Part shown: piece after piece, positions 33,397 through 44,178 of the stretch | How positions within the stretch are numbered: position 1 is the first letter of the stretch | Layout of the letters: every line of letters starts with the position of its first letter | Assembly: GCF_024267655.1 (NCBI RefSeq) | Contig: NZ_CP100595.1 | Span: 496,001-560,000 of the forward strand | DNA: 64,000 bases | Direction of reading: 5' to 3' | Source: Arcobacter roscoffensis | Lineage (GTDB): Bacteria; Campylobacterota; Campylobacteria; Campylobacterales; Arcobacteraceae | Made by a program: the position numbers and the translations under genes | Notes under the pieces: model-generated | The model's database searches: none | What the model was told of the DNA's origin: nothing | What the model saw: the letters and a program-made list of their open reading frames with translations, nothing else

Positions 33397-35316
33397 ATGT
33401 TACAAACAAATGAAAAAAATATACTAAATTTAATAAAATATGCACCAACTTTTATAGTAATTGTACTAATTACACTAGTTAGCTACTTGTATTTTTTAGA
33501 AAAAGATGCTCAAAATAAAGAAGATATAAAAAAATTAAAAGAGCGTTTTATTGAAAAAAGTAAACAAGATATAAAGAATCAAGTAGATATAGTTTATGAA
33601 TATATAAATTATGAAAAACTAAACAGTACTAAAAACCTTAAAAATAGTCTTAAAAAAGAAGTACATCAAGCCCATCGAGTTATGATGTACATATATAATA
33701 AATACAAAAATACACATACAAAAGAACAGATTGTAATAAAGATTAAAGATGCTTTACGAAAACACTCTTTTAATGATGGAAGAGGTTATTTCTATATTTA
33801 TGATTTAAATGCTGTGAATATATTACACCCTTTAAAACCCCAACTTGAGGGTAAAAATCTCTTAGAATTTCAAGATAAAAGAGGCAATCATATTTCAAAA
33901 GATATTTTAAAAGGTTTAAGTCAAAGTGACGAGTTTTTTTATGAGCTTTATTGGAATAAACCAAAGTTTTTAGATATACAATTTAAAAAAATCACATACA
34001 ACTATATATTTAAACCTTATGGCTGGTTTATTGGCACTGGTGAATATGTGGATGATTTTGAAAAAACCTTAAAGACAAAGATTTTGGATTATATTCAAAA
34101 AATTAATTATGGTAATGAAAACTATGTCTTTGTAATTGATTATAAAGGTAATTATTTATCCCATATAAGTAAAAACTATATTGGTTTAAATAGACTTGAA
34201 TTAAAAGATAGCAACTCTTTTTACATTACAAAAGAGATAATAAAAACTGCAAAAAATGGCGATGGATATTTGACTTATAACTCTACTGTAAAACCAAAAA
34301 CTGGTAAAAGCTATGAAAAAACCACATACATAAAAGGTTTTGATTATTGGAAGTGGGCAATTGCAACTGGCTTTTATATGGATGAGTTAGAATCAAATTT
34401 AAAAGCCATAGAAAAAGAGGCTAAACTTAGAAAACAAGATGGTTTATATACTATTTTTATATTTGGACTTTTACTAAGTTCTATTTTTATTTTAATTTCA
34501 ATCTTTTTATCTAGACAATTAAAACTAAGATTTTTAAAACATAAAAAAGAGTTAATCTCTCAAATAAATAAAAACAATGAAAAAGACTTGATTTTATCTC
34601 AGCAAGCAAAAATGGCAGCTATGGGTGAAATGATAGGAAATATTGCTCATCAATGGAGACAACCATTAAATGCAATTACAACTCAATCATCTGGCTTAAA
34701 GTTTAAAAATGAGTTTAGCTCAATTGAGAAAAAAGAGATAAATGAAAGTATGGATAATATTACTCATACAGTAGAGTATTTATCAAATACTATTGATGAT
34801 TTTAAAGACTTTTTTAATCCCAATAAACAATATGTAAGTTTTACTATAAATGAATTATTTATAAAAGTCGAAAAGCTCTTAGGCGTTCACTTTAAAAATA
34901 GAGGTATTGAAATAATAAAGGATATCGATGATATTCAAGTTTCTGGATATGAAAATGAACTTTTACAAGTAATCATAAATATTTTCAACAATGCAAAAGA
35001 TGAATTTGAAAGAAAAAGCATAGAGAAAAGATATATTTTTGTAAAAGCCACACAAGAAAATGAAAAAGTAATTATTACAATCAAAGATAATGCTTTTGGA
35101 ATTCCCGAAGAAATTATAAAAGAGATATTTAAATCACATTTTACTACAAAAGAAAAATCAAATGGCACAGGTATTGGACTTTATATGTCAAAACAGATTT
35201 TAAAACGATTTGCAAAAGGTGATATTGAAGCTTCAAATGAAACTTACAAATATAAAGATGTGAGCTATAAGGGAGCATGTTTTAAACTAAGAATCTTGAA
35301 GGATTTTTCTTTATGA
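33397..35316 (+). CDS. Cache-domain sensor histidine kinase (orphan)
   Basis: This 639-residue kinase has an N-terminal helix at about 15-32 and a large periplasmic part to about 350. That part contains two Cache-type modules (GRGYFYIYDLNAVNILHP; YGWFIGTGEYVDDFE; then ENYVFVIDYKGNYLSH; FDYWKWAIATGFYMDE). A second helix lies at about 355-375. The kinase domain has MAAMGEMIGNIAHQWRQPLNAI with His418, INIFNNAKDEF, DNAFGIP and GTGIGLYMSK. All catalytic motifs are present. No response regulator is adjacent, so its partner is elsewhere. Cache modules usually bind small ligands such as carboxylic or amino acids. Confidence 0.88.
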   Translation: MLQTNEKNILNLIKYAPTFIVIVLITLVSYLYFLEKDAQNKEDIKKLKERFIEKSKQDIKNQVDIVYEYINYEKLNSTKNLKNSLKKEVHQAHRVMMYIYNKYKNTHTKEQIVIKIKDALRKHSFNDGRGYFYIYDLNAVNILHPLKPQLEGKNLLEFQDKRGNHISKDILKGLSQSDEFFYELYWNKPKFLDIQFKKITYNYIFKPYGWFIGTGEYVDDFEKTLKTKILDYIQKINYGNENYVFVIDYKGNYLSHISKNYIGLNRLELKDSNSFYITKEIIKTAKNGDGYLTYNSTVKPKTGKSYEKTTYIKGFDYWKWAIATGFYMDELESNLKAIEKEAKLRKQDGLYTIFIFGLLLSSIFILISIFLSRQLKLRFLKHKKELISQINKNNEKDLILSQQAKMAAMGEMIGNIAHQWRQPLNAITTQSSGLKFKNEFSSIEKKEINESMDNITHTVEYLSNTIDDFKDFFNPNKQYVSFTINELFIKVEKLLGVHFKNRGIEIIKDIDDIQVSGYENELLQVIINIFNNAKDEFERKSIEKRYIFVKATQENEKVIITIKDNAFGIPEEIIKEIFKSHFTTKEKSNGTGIGLYMSKQILKRFAKGDIEASNETYKYKDVSYKGACFKLRILKDFSL

Positions 35317-35350
35317 GAAAATTACATACTTTTAGATATAATCTTTGACT

Positions 35351-35860
35351 ATGAAAAAGAAGAATATTATATTAATAGGTTTTATGGGTGTTGGTAAGGG
35401 TACAGTAGCTAGAGGATTAGTAAAATCTTCTGATATGTTTGCTATTGATACTGATGACTTAATTGAAAGTATGGAAAATAGAAAAATTAAAAAGATTTTT
35501 GCCCAAGAGGGAGAACCATACTTTAGAGCATTAGAAAAGAAAACTGCATTATGGTTAGAGCAAAGTGTTAATAACACTATTATTTCAACTGGTGGTGGCT
35601 TTTATAAGCAAGAAAATATTAAAAATATTGGTACGGTAGTTTATCTGAAATCATCATTTCAAGGGATTTTAGACAGAATAAATGCTGCTCCAAATGCTGC
35701 TAATAAACTTAGAAAAAGACCACTTCTACAAAACTTAGATGAAGCAATAAAACTTTATGATTCAAGAGTACCACAGTACGAAGAAGTTGCTGATATTGTT
35801 GTAGATGTTGAGAAAAAGCCTTTAGAAAATATTGTAGAAGAGATATTAGGACAAATTTAA
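35351..35860 (+). CDS. aroK: Shikimate kinase
   Basis: This 169-residue cytosolic kinase phosphorylates shikimate in aromatic amino acid synthesis. It has Walker A GFMGVGKGTVARGL, DTDDLIE (Mg binding), FRALEKKT, STGGGFY and the lid RPLLQ. The Walker A Ser/Thr after Gly-Lys is Gly-Thr here, a small departure. TTG 35345 is in frame, but ATG 35351 is the more natural start; neither has a clear ribosome-binding site. It is followed directly by hisD (1-bp overlap), so the two form a biosynthetic pair. Confidence 0.9.
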   Translation: MKKKNIILIGFMGVGKGTVARGLVKSSDMFAIDTDDLIESMENRKIKKIFAQEGEPYFRALEKKTALWLEQSVNNTIISTGGGFYKQENIKNIGTVVYLKSSFQGILDRINAAPNAANKLRKRPLLQNLDEAIKLYDSRVPQYEEVADIVVDVEKKPLENIVEEILGQI

Positions 35861-37152
35861 TGAAAATTATAAATACAAAAGACTCAAACTTTAAAGAAGA
35901 GTTTGGTGGAATTTTAGCTAGAGCAAAAAGTGATATTAAAGGCGTATCTTCAATAGTTACAGGAATTATTGATGAGATTATTGAAGAGGGAAATGAAGCT
36001 TTAAAAAGACATATTGAAAAGTTTGATAAATGGGAAGTTAAAGACGATAGTGATTTAATGATTTCTCAAGAAGAGATGAAAAAAGCTTATGACAATATGG
36101 ATGAAAAATTAAAAGCAGCATTACATACAGCTTATGACAGAATCAAATCTTATCACGAAAAACAACTTCCAAAATCATGGTTAGACTTTGAATCAAATGG
36201 AACTATTTTAGGTCAAAAAGTAAGTGCTGTTGATAAAGCTGGACTTTATATCCCTGGTGGAAAGGCTGCATATCCAAGTAGTTTACTTATGAATGCAGTT
36301 CCTGCAATAGTTGCAGGTGTTGAGGAGATTGTAGTATGTACTCCAACTCCTGATAATGAAGTAAATGAATTATTACTAGCAGCTTGTCACTTATGTGGTA
36401 TTTCAAAAGCTTATAAAGTAGGTGGAGCTTCTGCCATTGCTGCAATGGCTTATGGAACTGCTACTATTCCAAAAGTAGATGTTATTACAGGTCCAGGGAA
36501 TATTTTTGTTGCAACTGCTAAAAAGTTAGTTTTTGGTGAAGTAAATATTGATATGATTGCAGGACCTTCTGAGATTGGAATTTTAGCTGATGAAACTGCA
36601 AAGCCTAAATACTTAGCAATTGATTTATTATCTCAAGCTGAGCATGATGAAATGGCTAGTTCTATTATGATTACAACTGATGAAAATATTGCAAATGAAA
36701 CATCAGTAGAAGTTGAAAACTACTTAAAAACATTAAGTAGAGAAGAAATAGCTAGAAAATCAATTGAAGATAGAGGTGTGATTATCGTAACTTCAACAAT
36801 GGAAGAAGCCTTAGAGCTTATGAATGAAATAGCTCCTGAACACTTAGAAGTTATGACTAAAAATGCTTTTGAACTGCTTCCATATATTAAACACGCAGGT
36901 GCAATTTTCTTAGGTGAAAATACTCCTGAACCTATTGGTGATTATATAGCAGGACCAAATCATACTCTTCCTACAGGAAGTACGGCTAAATTCTACAGCC
37001 CTTTAAATGTAGAAAACTTTATGAAAAAAAGCTCAATTATCAACTTCTCAAAAAATGCAATTGATGAGTTAGGTGAAGCTTGTGCATTACTTGCTGATAC
37101 AGAAGGTTTAACAGCGCATGCAGAATCTGTTAGAGTAAGAATAAAAAATTAA
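35860..37152 (+). CDS. hisD: Histidinol dehydrogenase
   Basis: This 430-residue zinc enzyme catalyses the last two steps of histidine synthesis. It is recognised over the full length: AGLYIPGGKAAYPSSLLMNAVPA, DVITGPGNIFVATAKK, GPSEIGILAD, LLSQAEHDE and APEHLEV, with GDYIAGPNHTLPTG near the C terminus. The length is normal. The start overlaps the last base of the aroK stop codon. It is not in a his operon here, as is common in Campylobacterota. Confidence 0.96.
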   Translation: MKIINTKDSNFKEEFGGILARAKSDIKGVSSIVTGIIDEIIEEGNEALKRHIEKFDKWEVKDDSDLMISQEEMKKAYDNMDEKLKAALHTAYDRIKSYHEKQLPKSWLDFESNGTILGQKVSAVDKAGLYIPGGKAAYPSSLLMNAVPAIVAGVEEIVVCTPTPDNEVNELLLAACHLCGISKAYKVGGASAIAAMAYGTATIPKVDVITGPGNIFVATAKKLVFGEVNIDMIAGPSEIGILADETAKPKYLAIDLLSQAEHDEMASSIMITTDENIANETSVEVENYLKTLSREEIARKSIEDRGVIIVTSTMEEALELMNEIAPEHLEVMTKNAFELLPYIKHAGAIFLGENTPEPIGDYIAGPNHTLPTGSTAKFYSPLNVENFMKKSSIINFSKNAIDELGEACALLADTEGLTAHAESVRVRIKN

Positions 37153-37176
37153 TAAAAAGAAATAAAAGGAAATAAT

Positions 37177-37479
37177 ATGTCAATGTTCGGTGAATGGTTT
37201 ACAGAAGACGAAGATGATATTTTTATGGGAAGCCCAAAATCAAAATTTTTTGATGTAAGTAAAACTGCTTCTCAGGATATCGTAGAAGAAGAATGGGATA
37301 AAATTGTTGAAAAAGTTGCGGCTTTAGAGATGATGTTATCGCAAGGTAAAGATGAAAACTTTGATATTAATGAAGAGATTAAAGAATTTAAATTAGAAAA
37401 TGAAAAAGAGTTAGAAGCTATGAAAAAAGGTCTTTATGTAGAGTTTACAGGTGAGATCATTTGTAGATTAGACTCATAA
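37177..37479 (+). CDS. DUF2018 protein (HP0242-like)
   Basis: This 100-residue, acidic, all-helical protein begins MFGEWFTEDEDDIFMGSPKSKF after two residues. It matches DUF2018, whose H. pylori member HP0242 is a tightly intertwined, knotted homodimer of unknown function. The order DUF2018-ispB-hemA-proS also occurs in H. pylori (HP0242 to HP0238), which supports the call. AAAGGAAA precedes the ATG. Confidence 0.85.
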   Translation: MSMFGEWFTEDEDDIFMGSPKSKFFDVSKTASQDIVEEEWDKIVEKVAALEMMLSQGKDENFDINEEIKEFKLENEKELEAMKKGLYVEFTGEIICRLDS

Positions 37480-37489
37480 GGTAATATTT

Positions 37490-38389
37490 GTGGAAGAGTT
37501 ACAACAAGTTAAAGATCAAATAAAAACATTTGTAAAAGAGTGTAATGATGAAAAGAGTCTAGTTCTTTTAGATAAATTAGCAACAGGAAAAATGCTAAGA
37601 TCTAAACTAGTTTTAAAAATTGCAGGAGTTACTGAACAATCAGTTAAACTATGTGCAGTTATTGAGATGATTCATGCAGCATCACTTTTACATGATGATG
37701 TGATTGATGAAGCTGATACTAGAAGGGGACAGCCATCTGTAAATGCTTTATATGATAATAAAACATCTATTATGTTTGGAGATATCTTATATTCAAAAGC
37801 CTTTACTGAGTTAACTTCAATGCCACATGAAATAGCACATACTGTTTCAAGTGCAGTTACACTTTTAAGTATTGGTGAAATGTTAGATGTTGATTTGACA
37901 GATAGTTTTAACTCTTCATATGAGAAATATAATGACATGATTTATAAAAAAACTGCTTCACTTATTGAGGCTAGTGCAAAAAGTGCAGCTATATTAGCAG
38001 GTCTTCCAAAAGAAAACTATGCTTTATATGGTAAAAATCTTGGTCTTGCTTTTCAAATGATAGATGATATTTTAGATATTACACAAGATAGTGATACTTT
38101 AGGAAAGCCTGCAATGCTTGATTTTGTAGAAGGTAAAGTAACTATTCCTTATTTATTACTTCATGAAAGACTTGAAGATAAGTCAAAATTAGAGTCTTTA
38201 TATAAAAAAGAGTTATCCAATGAAGAGAGTTCTTGGATTAAAGAGATGATGAAAGAAACAAATGCTCTTGCTGACTCTATTAAATTAGCTAAAGATTTAG
38301 GTAATGAAGCTATAGAAGCAGTTAAAGATGAAAAAGATAGCGAAACACTTATTTTTATAATGAAAGCGATGATTGAAAGAGAGTTTTAG
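37490..38389 (+). CDS. ispB: Polyprenyl diphosphate synthase
   Basis: This 299-residue trans-prenyltransferase makes the long isoprenoid side chain of respiratory quinones. It has the first Asp-rich motif LLHDDVIDEADTRRG and the second FQMIDDILDITQD, plus GKMLRSKLVL near the N terminus. The chain length made cannot be told with certainty. The start codon is GTG, with AAGGTAA upstream; it follows the DUF2018 stop by 10 bp. It adjoins hemA directly, linking quinone and haem supply in one operon. Confidence 0.9.
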   Translation: MEELQQVKDQIKTFVKECNDEKSLVLLDKLATGKMLRSKLVLKIAGVTEQSVKLCAVIEMIHAASLLHDDVIDEADTRRGQPSVNALYDNKTSIMFGDILYSKAFTELTSMPHEIAHTVSSAVTLLSIGEMLDVDLTDSFNSSYEKYNDMIYKKTASLIEASAKSAAILAGLPKENYALYGKNLGLAFQMIDDILDITQDSDTLGKPAMLDFVEGKVTIPYLLLHERLEDKSKLESLYKKELSNEESSWIKEMMKETNALADSIKLAKDLGNEAIEAVKDEKDSETLIFIMKAMIEREF

Positions 38390-39685
38390 ATGAGTTATTT
38401 AATAATTAGTTTTTCCCATAAAAACACTGATATTTCTATGAGAGAAAAACTAGCCTTTGGAAGTGATGAAGATAAAGATAGATTTTTAAGATCACTTCTA
38501 GATTATGAAAATACTAAAGAAGCAGTGGTTTTATCTACATGTAATAGGGTTGAGATTATTACAAGGTCTTCAAATATTAATGGAAGTTCAAAAGATATTC
38601 TTTCAAAACTTGCAAAATACTCTTCTTTAGATTTTGATGAATTATATGATAGAGCAGATATTTATGATAATAATGGGGCTATTCATCATCTTTTTTCAGT
38701 TGCTTCTGCACTTGATTCACTAGTAATTGGTGAAACACAAATTGTAGGTCAATTAAAAGATGCTTTTAGATTCTCACAATCAAAACAATATTGTTCATCA
38801 AATGTAACAAGAGCTATGCATTTTGCTTTTAAATGTGCAGCAGCAGTTAGAAATGCTACAAGTTTAGGAACAGGTTCTGTATCAGTTGCTTCAACAGCAG
38901 TTGCAAAAGCTAAAGAGCTTGTAGGGGATACAAAAGGTGTTAAAGCCTTAGTTATCGGTGCAGGTGAGATGAGTGAACTTACAATAAAACATTTAATCTC
39001 TTCAGGATTTGATGTTATTTTAACAAGTAGAGATAAGAAAAAAGCTCAAATATTAGCAGATACTTTTGATGCAAATATTGATGTTCAAGACTATTCACAG
39101 CTTTCACAACTTTTAAAAGAAACAAAGGTAATGGTTACAGCAACAGCTGCCCCATATCCTATTATAACAGAAGATATTGTAAGTCCTACATCATATGAAC
39201 GATATTGGTTTGATATAGCAGTACCAAGAGATATTGATGATATTGAAATGTCAAATTTAGATATTTATGCAGTTGATGATTTACAAGATATTGTAAATGA
39301 GAACATGAGTTTAAGAGCTGAACAAGCAAAAACTGCATATTCAATAGTAAGTAAAATGTCTATTGAATTTTTTGATTGGTTAAAATCTTTAGAGATAGAA
39401 CCAATTATTAAAAACCTTTATCTAAAAGGTAATGAAGTAATTGATAAAAAAGTTGATAATGCCATAAAAAAAGGTTTTATTAATCCAGAAGATGAAGAGA
39501 ATATAAGAAAACTTTGTCAAACAGTAATTACTGAGTATTTACACACACCCTCACAACAGTTAAAAGATATTTCTAGAAATATGGAGTGTGATGTAGTAGT
39601 AGGAACAATTCAAAATATGTTTGGATTAAGTGATGATTCAGCAGTATTTGATAGTTTTAAATGTGAACATTTAGATAAAAAATAA
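38390..39685 (+). CDS. hemA: Glutamyl-tRNA reductase
   Basis: This 431-residue enzyme reduces glutamyl-tRNA to glutamate-1-semialdehyde, the first step of C5 haem synthesis. It has the catalytic Cys in [11 protein letters not shown], the family motif [20 protein letters not shown], and a Rossmann domain with [13 protein letters not shown]. The C-terminal dimerisation helix region is complete. The ATG directly follows the ispB stop codon with no gap, so translation is coupled. Confidence 0.95.
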   Translation: MSYLIISFSHKNTDISMREKLAFGSDEDKDRFLRSLLDYENTKEAVVLSTCNRVEIITRSSNINGSSKDILSKLAKYSSLDFDELYDRADIYDNNGAIHHLFSVASALDSLVIGETQIVGQLKDAFRFSQSKQYCSSNVTRAMHFAFKCAAAVRNATSLGTGSVSVASTAVAKAKELVGDTKGVKALVIGAGEMSELTIKHLISSGFDVILTSRDKKKAQILADTFDANIDVQDYSQLSQLLKETKVMVTATAAPYPIITEDIVSPTSYERYWFDIAVPRDIDDIEMSNLDIYAVDDLQDIVNENMSLRAEQAKTAYSIVSKMSIEFFDWLKSLEIEPIIKNLYLKGNEVIDKKVDNAIKKGFINPEDEENIRKLCQTVITEYLHTPSQQLKDISRNMECDVVVGTIQNMFGLSDDSAVFDSFKCEHLDKK

Positions 39686-39702
39686 AATATAGGAAACAGT
39701 TA

Positions 39703-41409
39703 ATGAAATTTAGTAATATGTTTATTCCAACAACAAAAGAAGCTCCAAAAGATGCAACTTTAGCATCTCATCAATATTTAGTAAGAGGTGCTTTTGTATC
39801 TCAAACTGGTGCTGGTATTTATGATTTTATGCCTTTAGGTAAAATAGTATTAGAAAAAATTAGAGCAGTTGTAAAAGAAGAAATGGATAAAAGTGGAGCA
39901 AATGAAGTTCAGTTTGGTTTTGTAACACCTTTATCTTATTGGGATGAATCAGGAAGATCAGCTACTATGGGTAATGAACTTTTAAAGTTCAAAGATAGAA
40001 AAAATGCTGATTATGTTTTATCTCCTACAAATGAAGAAGCTGTTGTTAATATGATAAAAAACAGAATTACTTCTTACAAAGATTTACCTGTAAATTTATA
40101 TCAAATCAACACTAAATTTAGAGATGAAGCAAGACCAAGATTTGGTCTTATGAGAGGTAGAGAATTCTTGATGAAAGATGCTTACTCTTTCCATGCTTCA
40201 AAAGAGGATTTAGTAAGAGAATTTAATCTTATGGAAGAAACATATAAAAATGTTTATAATAGATTAGGTTTAGATTTTAGAGTTGTTGAAGCCGATAGTG
40301 GTGCTATTGGTGGAAGTGGTTCAAAAGAGTTCCATGTTCTTGCAAACTCAGGTGAAGATACAATTGTTGTTTGTCCATCATGTGAATATGGTGCAAATAT
40401 TGAAGCAGCAGTTAGAAAGCCAAATAAAAAAGAAGCATTAGAAACTATTGCTCTTGAAAAAGTAGAGACTCCTAACTGTAAAACTATTGAAGAAGTAAGT
40501 GAGTTTTTAAATGCAGATTCTTACTACTCTATGAAAGCTGTTATGAAAAAAGCAGTTTATGAAGATAAAACAGAAGTAGTATTATTCTTTGTAAGAGGAA
40601 CAGATGAACTAGAAGAAACAAAAGCTTGTAATGCAGTTGGAGCTTTAGAGTTAGAAGATGCTAATGATGAAGATTTAGAAAAAGCTGGTTTAGTTGCTGG
40701 TTACTGTGGAATAGTTGGACTTCCAGAAAATATTCAAGTTATAATCGACAATGAATTAAAAGAAGATAATAACCTTGTTTGTGGAGCAAATGAAGAAAAC
40801 TATCACTATAAAGGTGTAGATTTAACTTCTATGGAAGGTTTAACTTTTGATGATTTAGTAACTGTTCAGGAAGGTGACACTTGTTCTTGTTGTGGTGGAA
40901 GATTAGAGTATACAAAAGGAATTGAAGCTGGACATATTTTCCAATTAGGTTCTAAATATAGTGAAGCTTTAGATGCAAAATTTTTAGATGCAAACGGTAA
41001 AGCGCAAGCTTTTGAAATGGGATGTTATGGAATAGGTGTTTCAAGATTAGTTGCAGCAGTGATTGAACAAAACCATGATGAAAAAGGTTGTATCTGGACT
41101 AAAGAGACTGCACCATTTTTAGTTGATGTGATCGTTTCAAATGCAAAAAAAGAAGAAGAACTTGAAGTGGGTGAGAAAATCTATGAAGAGTTAAAAGCAA
41201 ATGGAATTGATACTATTTTAGATGATAGAAAAAATGCTAGATTTGGTTTTAAAATGGGCGATTTTGAACTTATTGGTTTCCCTTATGCTATTGTAATTGG
41301 AAAGAAACTAAAAGAGGGTAAAGTTGAACTTGTTAATAGAAAAACTTTAGAAAAAACAGAAGTTGAAATAGAAAATGCTGTTTCACAACTTTTAGAAATT
41401 ATAGGATAA
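39703..41409 (+). CDS. proS: Prolyl-tRNA synthetase (bacterial type with editing domain)
   Basis: This 568-residue class II synthetase has motif 2 region [23 protein letters not shown], motif 3 [20 protein letters not shown] and a C-terminal anticodon-binding domain (from about 470). The insertion domain (about 220-400), which edits mischarged Ala-tRNA, is present, making this the long bacterial form. It follows hemA by 17 bp in the same operon. Confidence 0.96.
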   Translation: MKFSNMFIPTTKEAPKDATLASHQYLVRGAFVSQTGAGIYDFMPLGKIVLEKIRAVVKEEMDKSGANEVQFGFVTPLSYWDESGRSATMGNELLKFKDRKNADYVLSPTNEEAVVNMIKNRITSYKDLPVNLYQINTKFRDEARPRFGLMRGREFLMKDAYSFHASKEDLVREFNLMEETYKNVYNRLGLDFRVVEADSGAIGGSGSKEFHVLANSGEDTIVVCPSCEYGANIEAAVRKPNKKEALETIALEKVETPNCKTIEEVSEFLNADSYYSMKAVMKKAVYEDKTEVVLFFVRGTDELEETKACNAVGALELEDANDEDLEKAGLVAGYCGIVGLPENIQVIIDNELKEDNNLVCGANEENYHYKGVDLTSMEGLTFDDLVTVQEGDTCSCCGGRLEYTKGIEAGHIFQLGSKYSEALDAKFLDANGKAQAFEMGCYGIGVSRLVAAVIEQNHDEKGCIWTKETAPFLVDVIVSNAKKEEELEVGEKIYEELKANGIDTILDDRKNARFGFKMGDFELIGFPYAIVIGKKLKEGKVELVNRKTLEKTEVEIENAVSQLLEIIG

Positions 41410-41460
41410 TTTTTAAACTTATTTATGTTATAATTTCATAAATTATTTAAAGGAAAACAT

Positions 41461-42309
41461 TTGGAAAACAAAGTTAATGAAGTAACTAACAAGTTTAGTT
41501 CATATATCCCAGAGAATATAGTTGAGATTTTAGGTGGGTATGTTTTTTCACTTTTAATGGCAATTTTAATATTTTTAGTTGGAAAATGGATTGTAAATAG
41601 AATAGTAGCAGTTTTAGGAAAGTTATTAAGAAAAGTAAAAGGTATGGATGAAACTCTAGTTAAGTTTCTAGAAAATATCGTTTATTATGCTTTAATGATT
41701 GTTGTTATCTTAACAGCATTATCAGAACTTGGTGTTGAAACTACTTCATTCTTAGCAATCTTAGGTGCTGCTGGTTTAGCTATTGGTCTTGCATTAAAAG
41801 ATTCATTAGGAAACTTCGCATCAGGTGTTATGATTATTTTATTCAAGCCTTTTAGAGTTGGTGATTTTGTAAGTGCTGCTGGTGTATCTGGAACTGTAAC
41901 AGAAGTAGGAATTTTTAACTCTGTATTTACAACTCCTGATAATCAAAGTATCATTGTTCCAAATGGTGCTATAACAAGTGGTTCTATCACAAATGTAAAT
42001 GCACATGATACAAGAAGAGTTGATTTAGTTGTAGGTATTGGTTATGATGATGATATTAAAAAAGCAAAAGATGTTTTAAATGATATTATCAATTCGAATG
42101 AAAAAGTTTTACTAGACAAAGGTGTAACAGTAGCAGTTTCAGAACTTGCTGACTCTTCTGTAAACTTTGTAGTTAGAGCTTGGGTTAAAACACCTGATTA
42201 CTGGGGAGTTAAATTTGATTTAACAGAAACAGTTAAATTAAGATTTGACCAAGAAGGAATTTCTATTCCTTATCCACAACAAGATGTTCATCACCACAAC
42301 AACGATTAA
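41461..42309 (+). CDS. mscS: Small-conductance mechanosensitive channel (MscS family)
   Basis: This 282-residue inner-membrane protein has three helices in the first 120 residues and the pore-lining pattern AAGLAIGLALKDSLGNFASGVMIILF. The beta domain starts KPFRVGDFV, and a C-terminal alpha/beta domain follows. It releases solutes when osmotic shock stretches the membrane. The start codon is TTG with AAAGGAAAA upstream; no other start keeps the first helix context. Its end overlaps the cca gene by 26 bp. Confidence 0.93.
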   Translation: MENKVNEVTNKFSSYIPENIVEILGGYVFSLLMAILIFLVGKWIVNRIVAVLGKLLRKVKGMDETLVKFLENIVYYALMIVVILTALSELGVETTSFLAILGAAGLAIGLALKDSLGNFASGVMIILFKPFRVGDFVSAAGVSGTVTEVGIFNSVFTTPDNQSIIVPNGAITSGSITNVNAHDTRRVDLVVGIGYDDDIKKAKDVLNDIINSNEKVLLDKGVTVAVSELADSSVNFVVRAWVKTPDYWGVKFDLTETVKLRFDQEGISIPYPQQDVHHHNND

Positions 42310-43684
42310 GATACCTAAGGTATTAAAACAAATTCTAATCGCACTACAAGAAGAGAAAATAAAGCCTCTTCTTGTTGGTGGTTGTGTTAGAGACTCCCTT
42401 TTAGATATCCCCTGTAAAGATTATGATGTAGAACTTTTTGGTATTGATACTTTAAATGAAGTAGAATCAATACTAAAGCGTTTTGGAAATGTAAAACAAG
42501 TTGGCAAATCCTTTGGAGTACTAACTTTAAAAATTGATTCTTTTGATTTTGACTTTGCGCTTGCAAGATTAGAGAAAAAAATAGCTTCTGGACATAAAGG
42601 CTTTGAAGTTATAAATGATAAAAACCTAGAATATGACAAGGCTAGTTTAAGAAGAGATTTTACTATAAACTCAATTGCCTATGATTTCTTTGAAAAGAAA
42701 TTTTTAGACCCAAACAATGGAATAAAAGATTTAGAAAATAAAGTTCTTAGACATATAAAAGATGAGACTTTTGTAGAGGATCCCTTAAGAGTATATCGAG
42801 CAGTTCAGTTTTGTTCTAGGTTTGATTTAACTTTAGATAAAAAAACTTCACAACTATGTAAACAAATGGTTCAACGAGGTGATTTAGAAGAGTTAGCAAA
42901 AGAGAGAGTTTATGAAGAGTTTAAAAAACTATTTTTAAAGTCACCAAAACCCTCAATAGGCTTAGAACTTTTAAATACTTTAGGAGTATTAAAATATTTT
43001 CCTGAATTAGAAGCTTTAAAAGGCTGTATACAAGACAAAGAGTATCATCCTGAGGGTGATGTATGGATTCACACTCTAATGACAGTAGATGAACTCTCTA
43101 GAATTTTAGAAGAGTCTAAGATAAAAGATGAATATAGAAAACTCTATTTATTTTACGCAATTCTTTGCCATGATTTAGGAAAGCCATTTTGTACCCAAAC
43201 TACTGATGAGGGAAGAGTAACTTCTCATAAGCATGAGGTTTTAGGAATAGAACCAACTATTATCTTTTTATCTAAACTTACTAATGAAAAGAAGTTTATA
43301 GATTTAATTACACCACTTGTGAAAAATCATTTAGCACCTTTTCAATTATATCTTGCAGAGTCATCATTAAAAGCTGTAAAGAGATTATCTTTAAAAGTGA
43401 ATATTGAGGATTTATGTTTAGTTTGTCTTGCTGATTGTTTGGGAAGAGACATAAAAGATAAGGAGAAGTGTCCCAAAGCAACTTTTTGGCTTTTAGAAAA
43501 AGCAAAAGAGTTAAATATAGAAAATGAAGCTTTAAAACCTTTAGTTCAAGGAAGAGATTTAATAGCTTTAGGATTAAAACCCTCAAAAGAGTTTAAAACT
43601 ATTTTGGATTATGCTATGGATTTACAAATAGATGAGAACCTAGAAAAAGAGAAGATTTTAGGAAAAATTAAAGAAATAATTTAA
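42284..43684 (+). CDS. cca: CCA tRNA nucleotidyltransferase with HD domain
   Basis: This 466-residue protein has a class II nucleotidyltransferase head (LLVGGCVRDSLLDIPCKDYDVEL, then RRDFTINSIAYDFF) and RNA-binding region (DPLRVYRAVQFCSRF). A C-terminal HD domain (YAILCHDLGKP, then RVTSHKHE) follows. It adds or repairs the CCA end of tRNAs; poly(A) polymerase is an alternative for such sequences. ATG 42284 inside mscS is preferred over 42245, because it gives the usual N terminus. The overlap suggests coupled translation. Confidence 0.88.
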   Translation: MFITTTTIKIPKVLKQILIALQEEKIKPLLVGGCVRDSLLDIPCKDYDVELFGIDTLNEVESILKRFGNVKQVGKSFGVLTLKIDSFDFDFALARLEKKIASGHKGFEVINDKNLEYDKASLRRDFTINSIAYDFFEKKFLDPNNGIKDLENKVLRHIKDETFVEDPLRVYRAVQFCSRFDLTLDKKTSQLCKQMVQRGDLEELAKERVYEEFKKLFLKSPKPSIGLELLNTLGVLKYFPELEALKGCIQDKEYHPEGDVWIHTLMTVDELSRILEESKIKDEYRKLYLFYAILCHDLGKPFCTQTTDEGRVTSHKHEVLGIEPTIIFLSKLTNEKKFIDLITPLVKNHLAPFQLYLAESSLKAVKRLSLKVNIEDLCLVCLADCLGRDIKDKEKCPKATFWLLEKAKELNIENEALKPLVQGRDLIALGLKPSKEFKTILDYAMDLQIDENLEKEKILGKIKEII

Positions 43685-43737
43685 GTATATTTATAGTTTA
43701 TAAAGTTATAATTCAATAATTATAAAAAAGGATTTAA

Positions 43738-44178
43738 ATGAAAAAATTATTATTAAGTACTATTGCTGTTGCAGCATTAAGTTCATCTGCATTTGCTAAT
43801 TCAAATACAGGTTGTGGATTAGGTTCAGTTTTAATTAAAGATCAAAGTACAACTGTAATGCAAGTTCTTGCAGCAACTACAAATGGTACTTCTGGTAACC
43901 AAACTTTTGGTATTTCATCAGGTACATTAAATTGTTCTCAACCAGCTAACTTTGCTTCAAATGACAAATTAAATAAATTTGTTGCTGATAACATGGATGA
44001 ATTAGCTTTAGATATTTCAGCAGGTAAAGGTGAAACTTTAAATACTGTTGCTAAATTAATGAATGTTCAAGATTCTTCTACATTTAGTGCAAAATTAAAA
44101 TCTAACTTTTCAAACATTTATGCAAGTGAAAATGTTACATCTTCTACAGTAATTGATTCTATTGCTAAGTATATGTAA
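43738..44178 (+). CDS. DUF3015 family exported protein
   Basis: This 146-residue protein has a signal peptide at 1-20. A domain with NTGCGLGSVLIKDQSTTVMQVLAATTNGTSGNQTFGISSGTLNC follows, the pattern of DUF3015, with two Cys that may form a disulphide. The rest is acidic and helical. The function is unknown. It overlaps the DUF4105 gene by 26 bp, and the two families are often paired, so they probably act together. AAAGGA precedes the ATG. Confidence 0.85.
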   Translation: MKKLLLSTIAVAALSSSAFANSNTGCGLGSVLIKDQSTTVMQVLAATTNGTSGNQTFGISSGTLNCSQPANFASNDKLNKFVADNMDELALDISAGKGETLNTVAKLMNVQDSSTFSAKLKSNFSNIYASENVTSSTVIDSIAKYM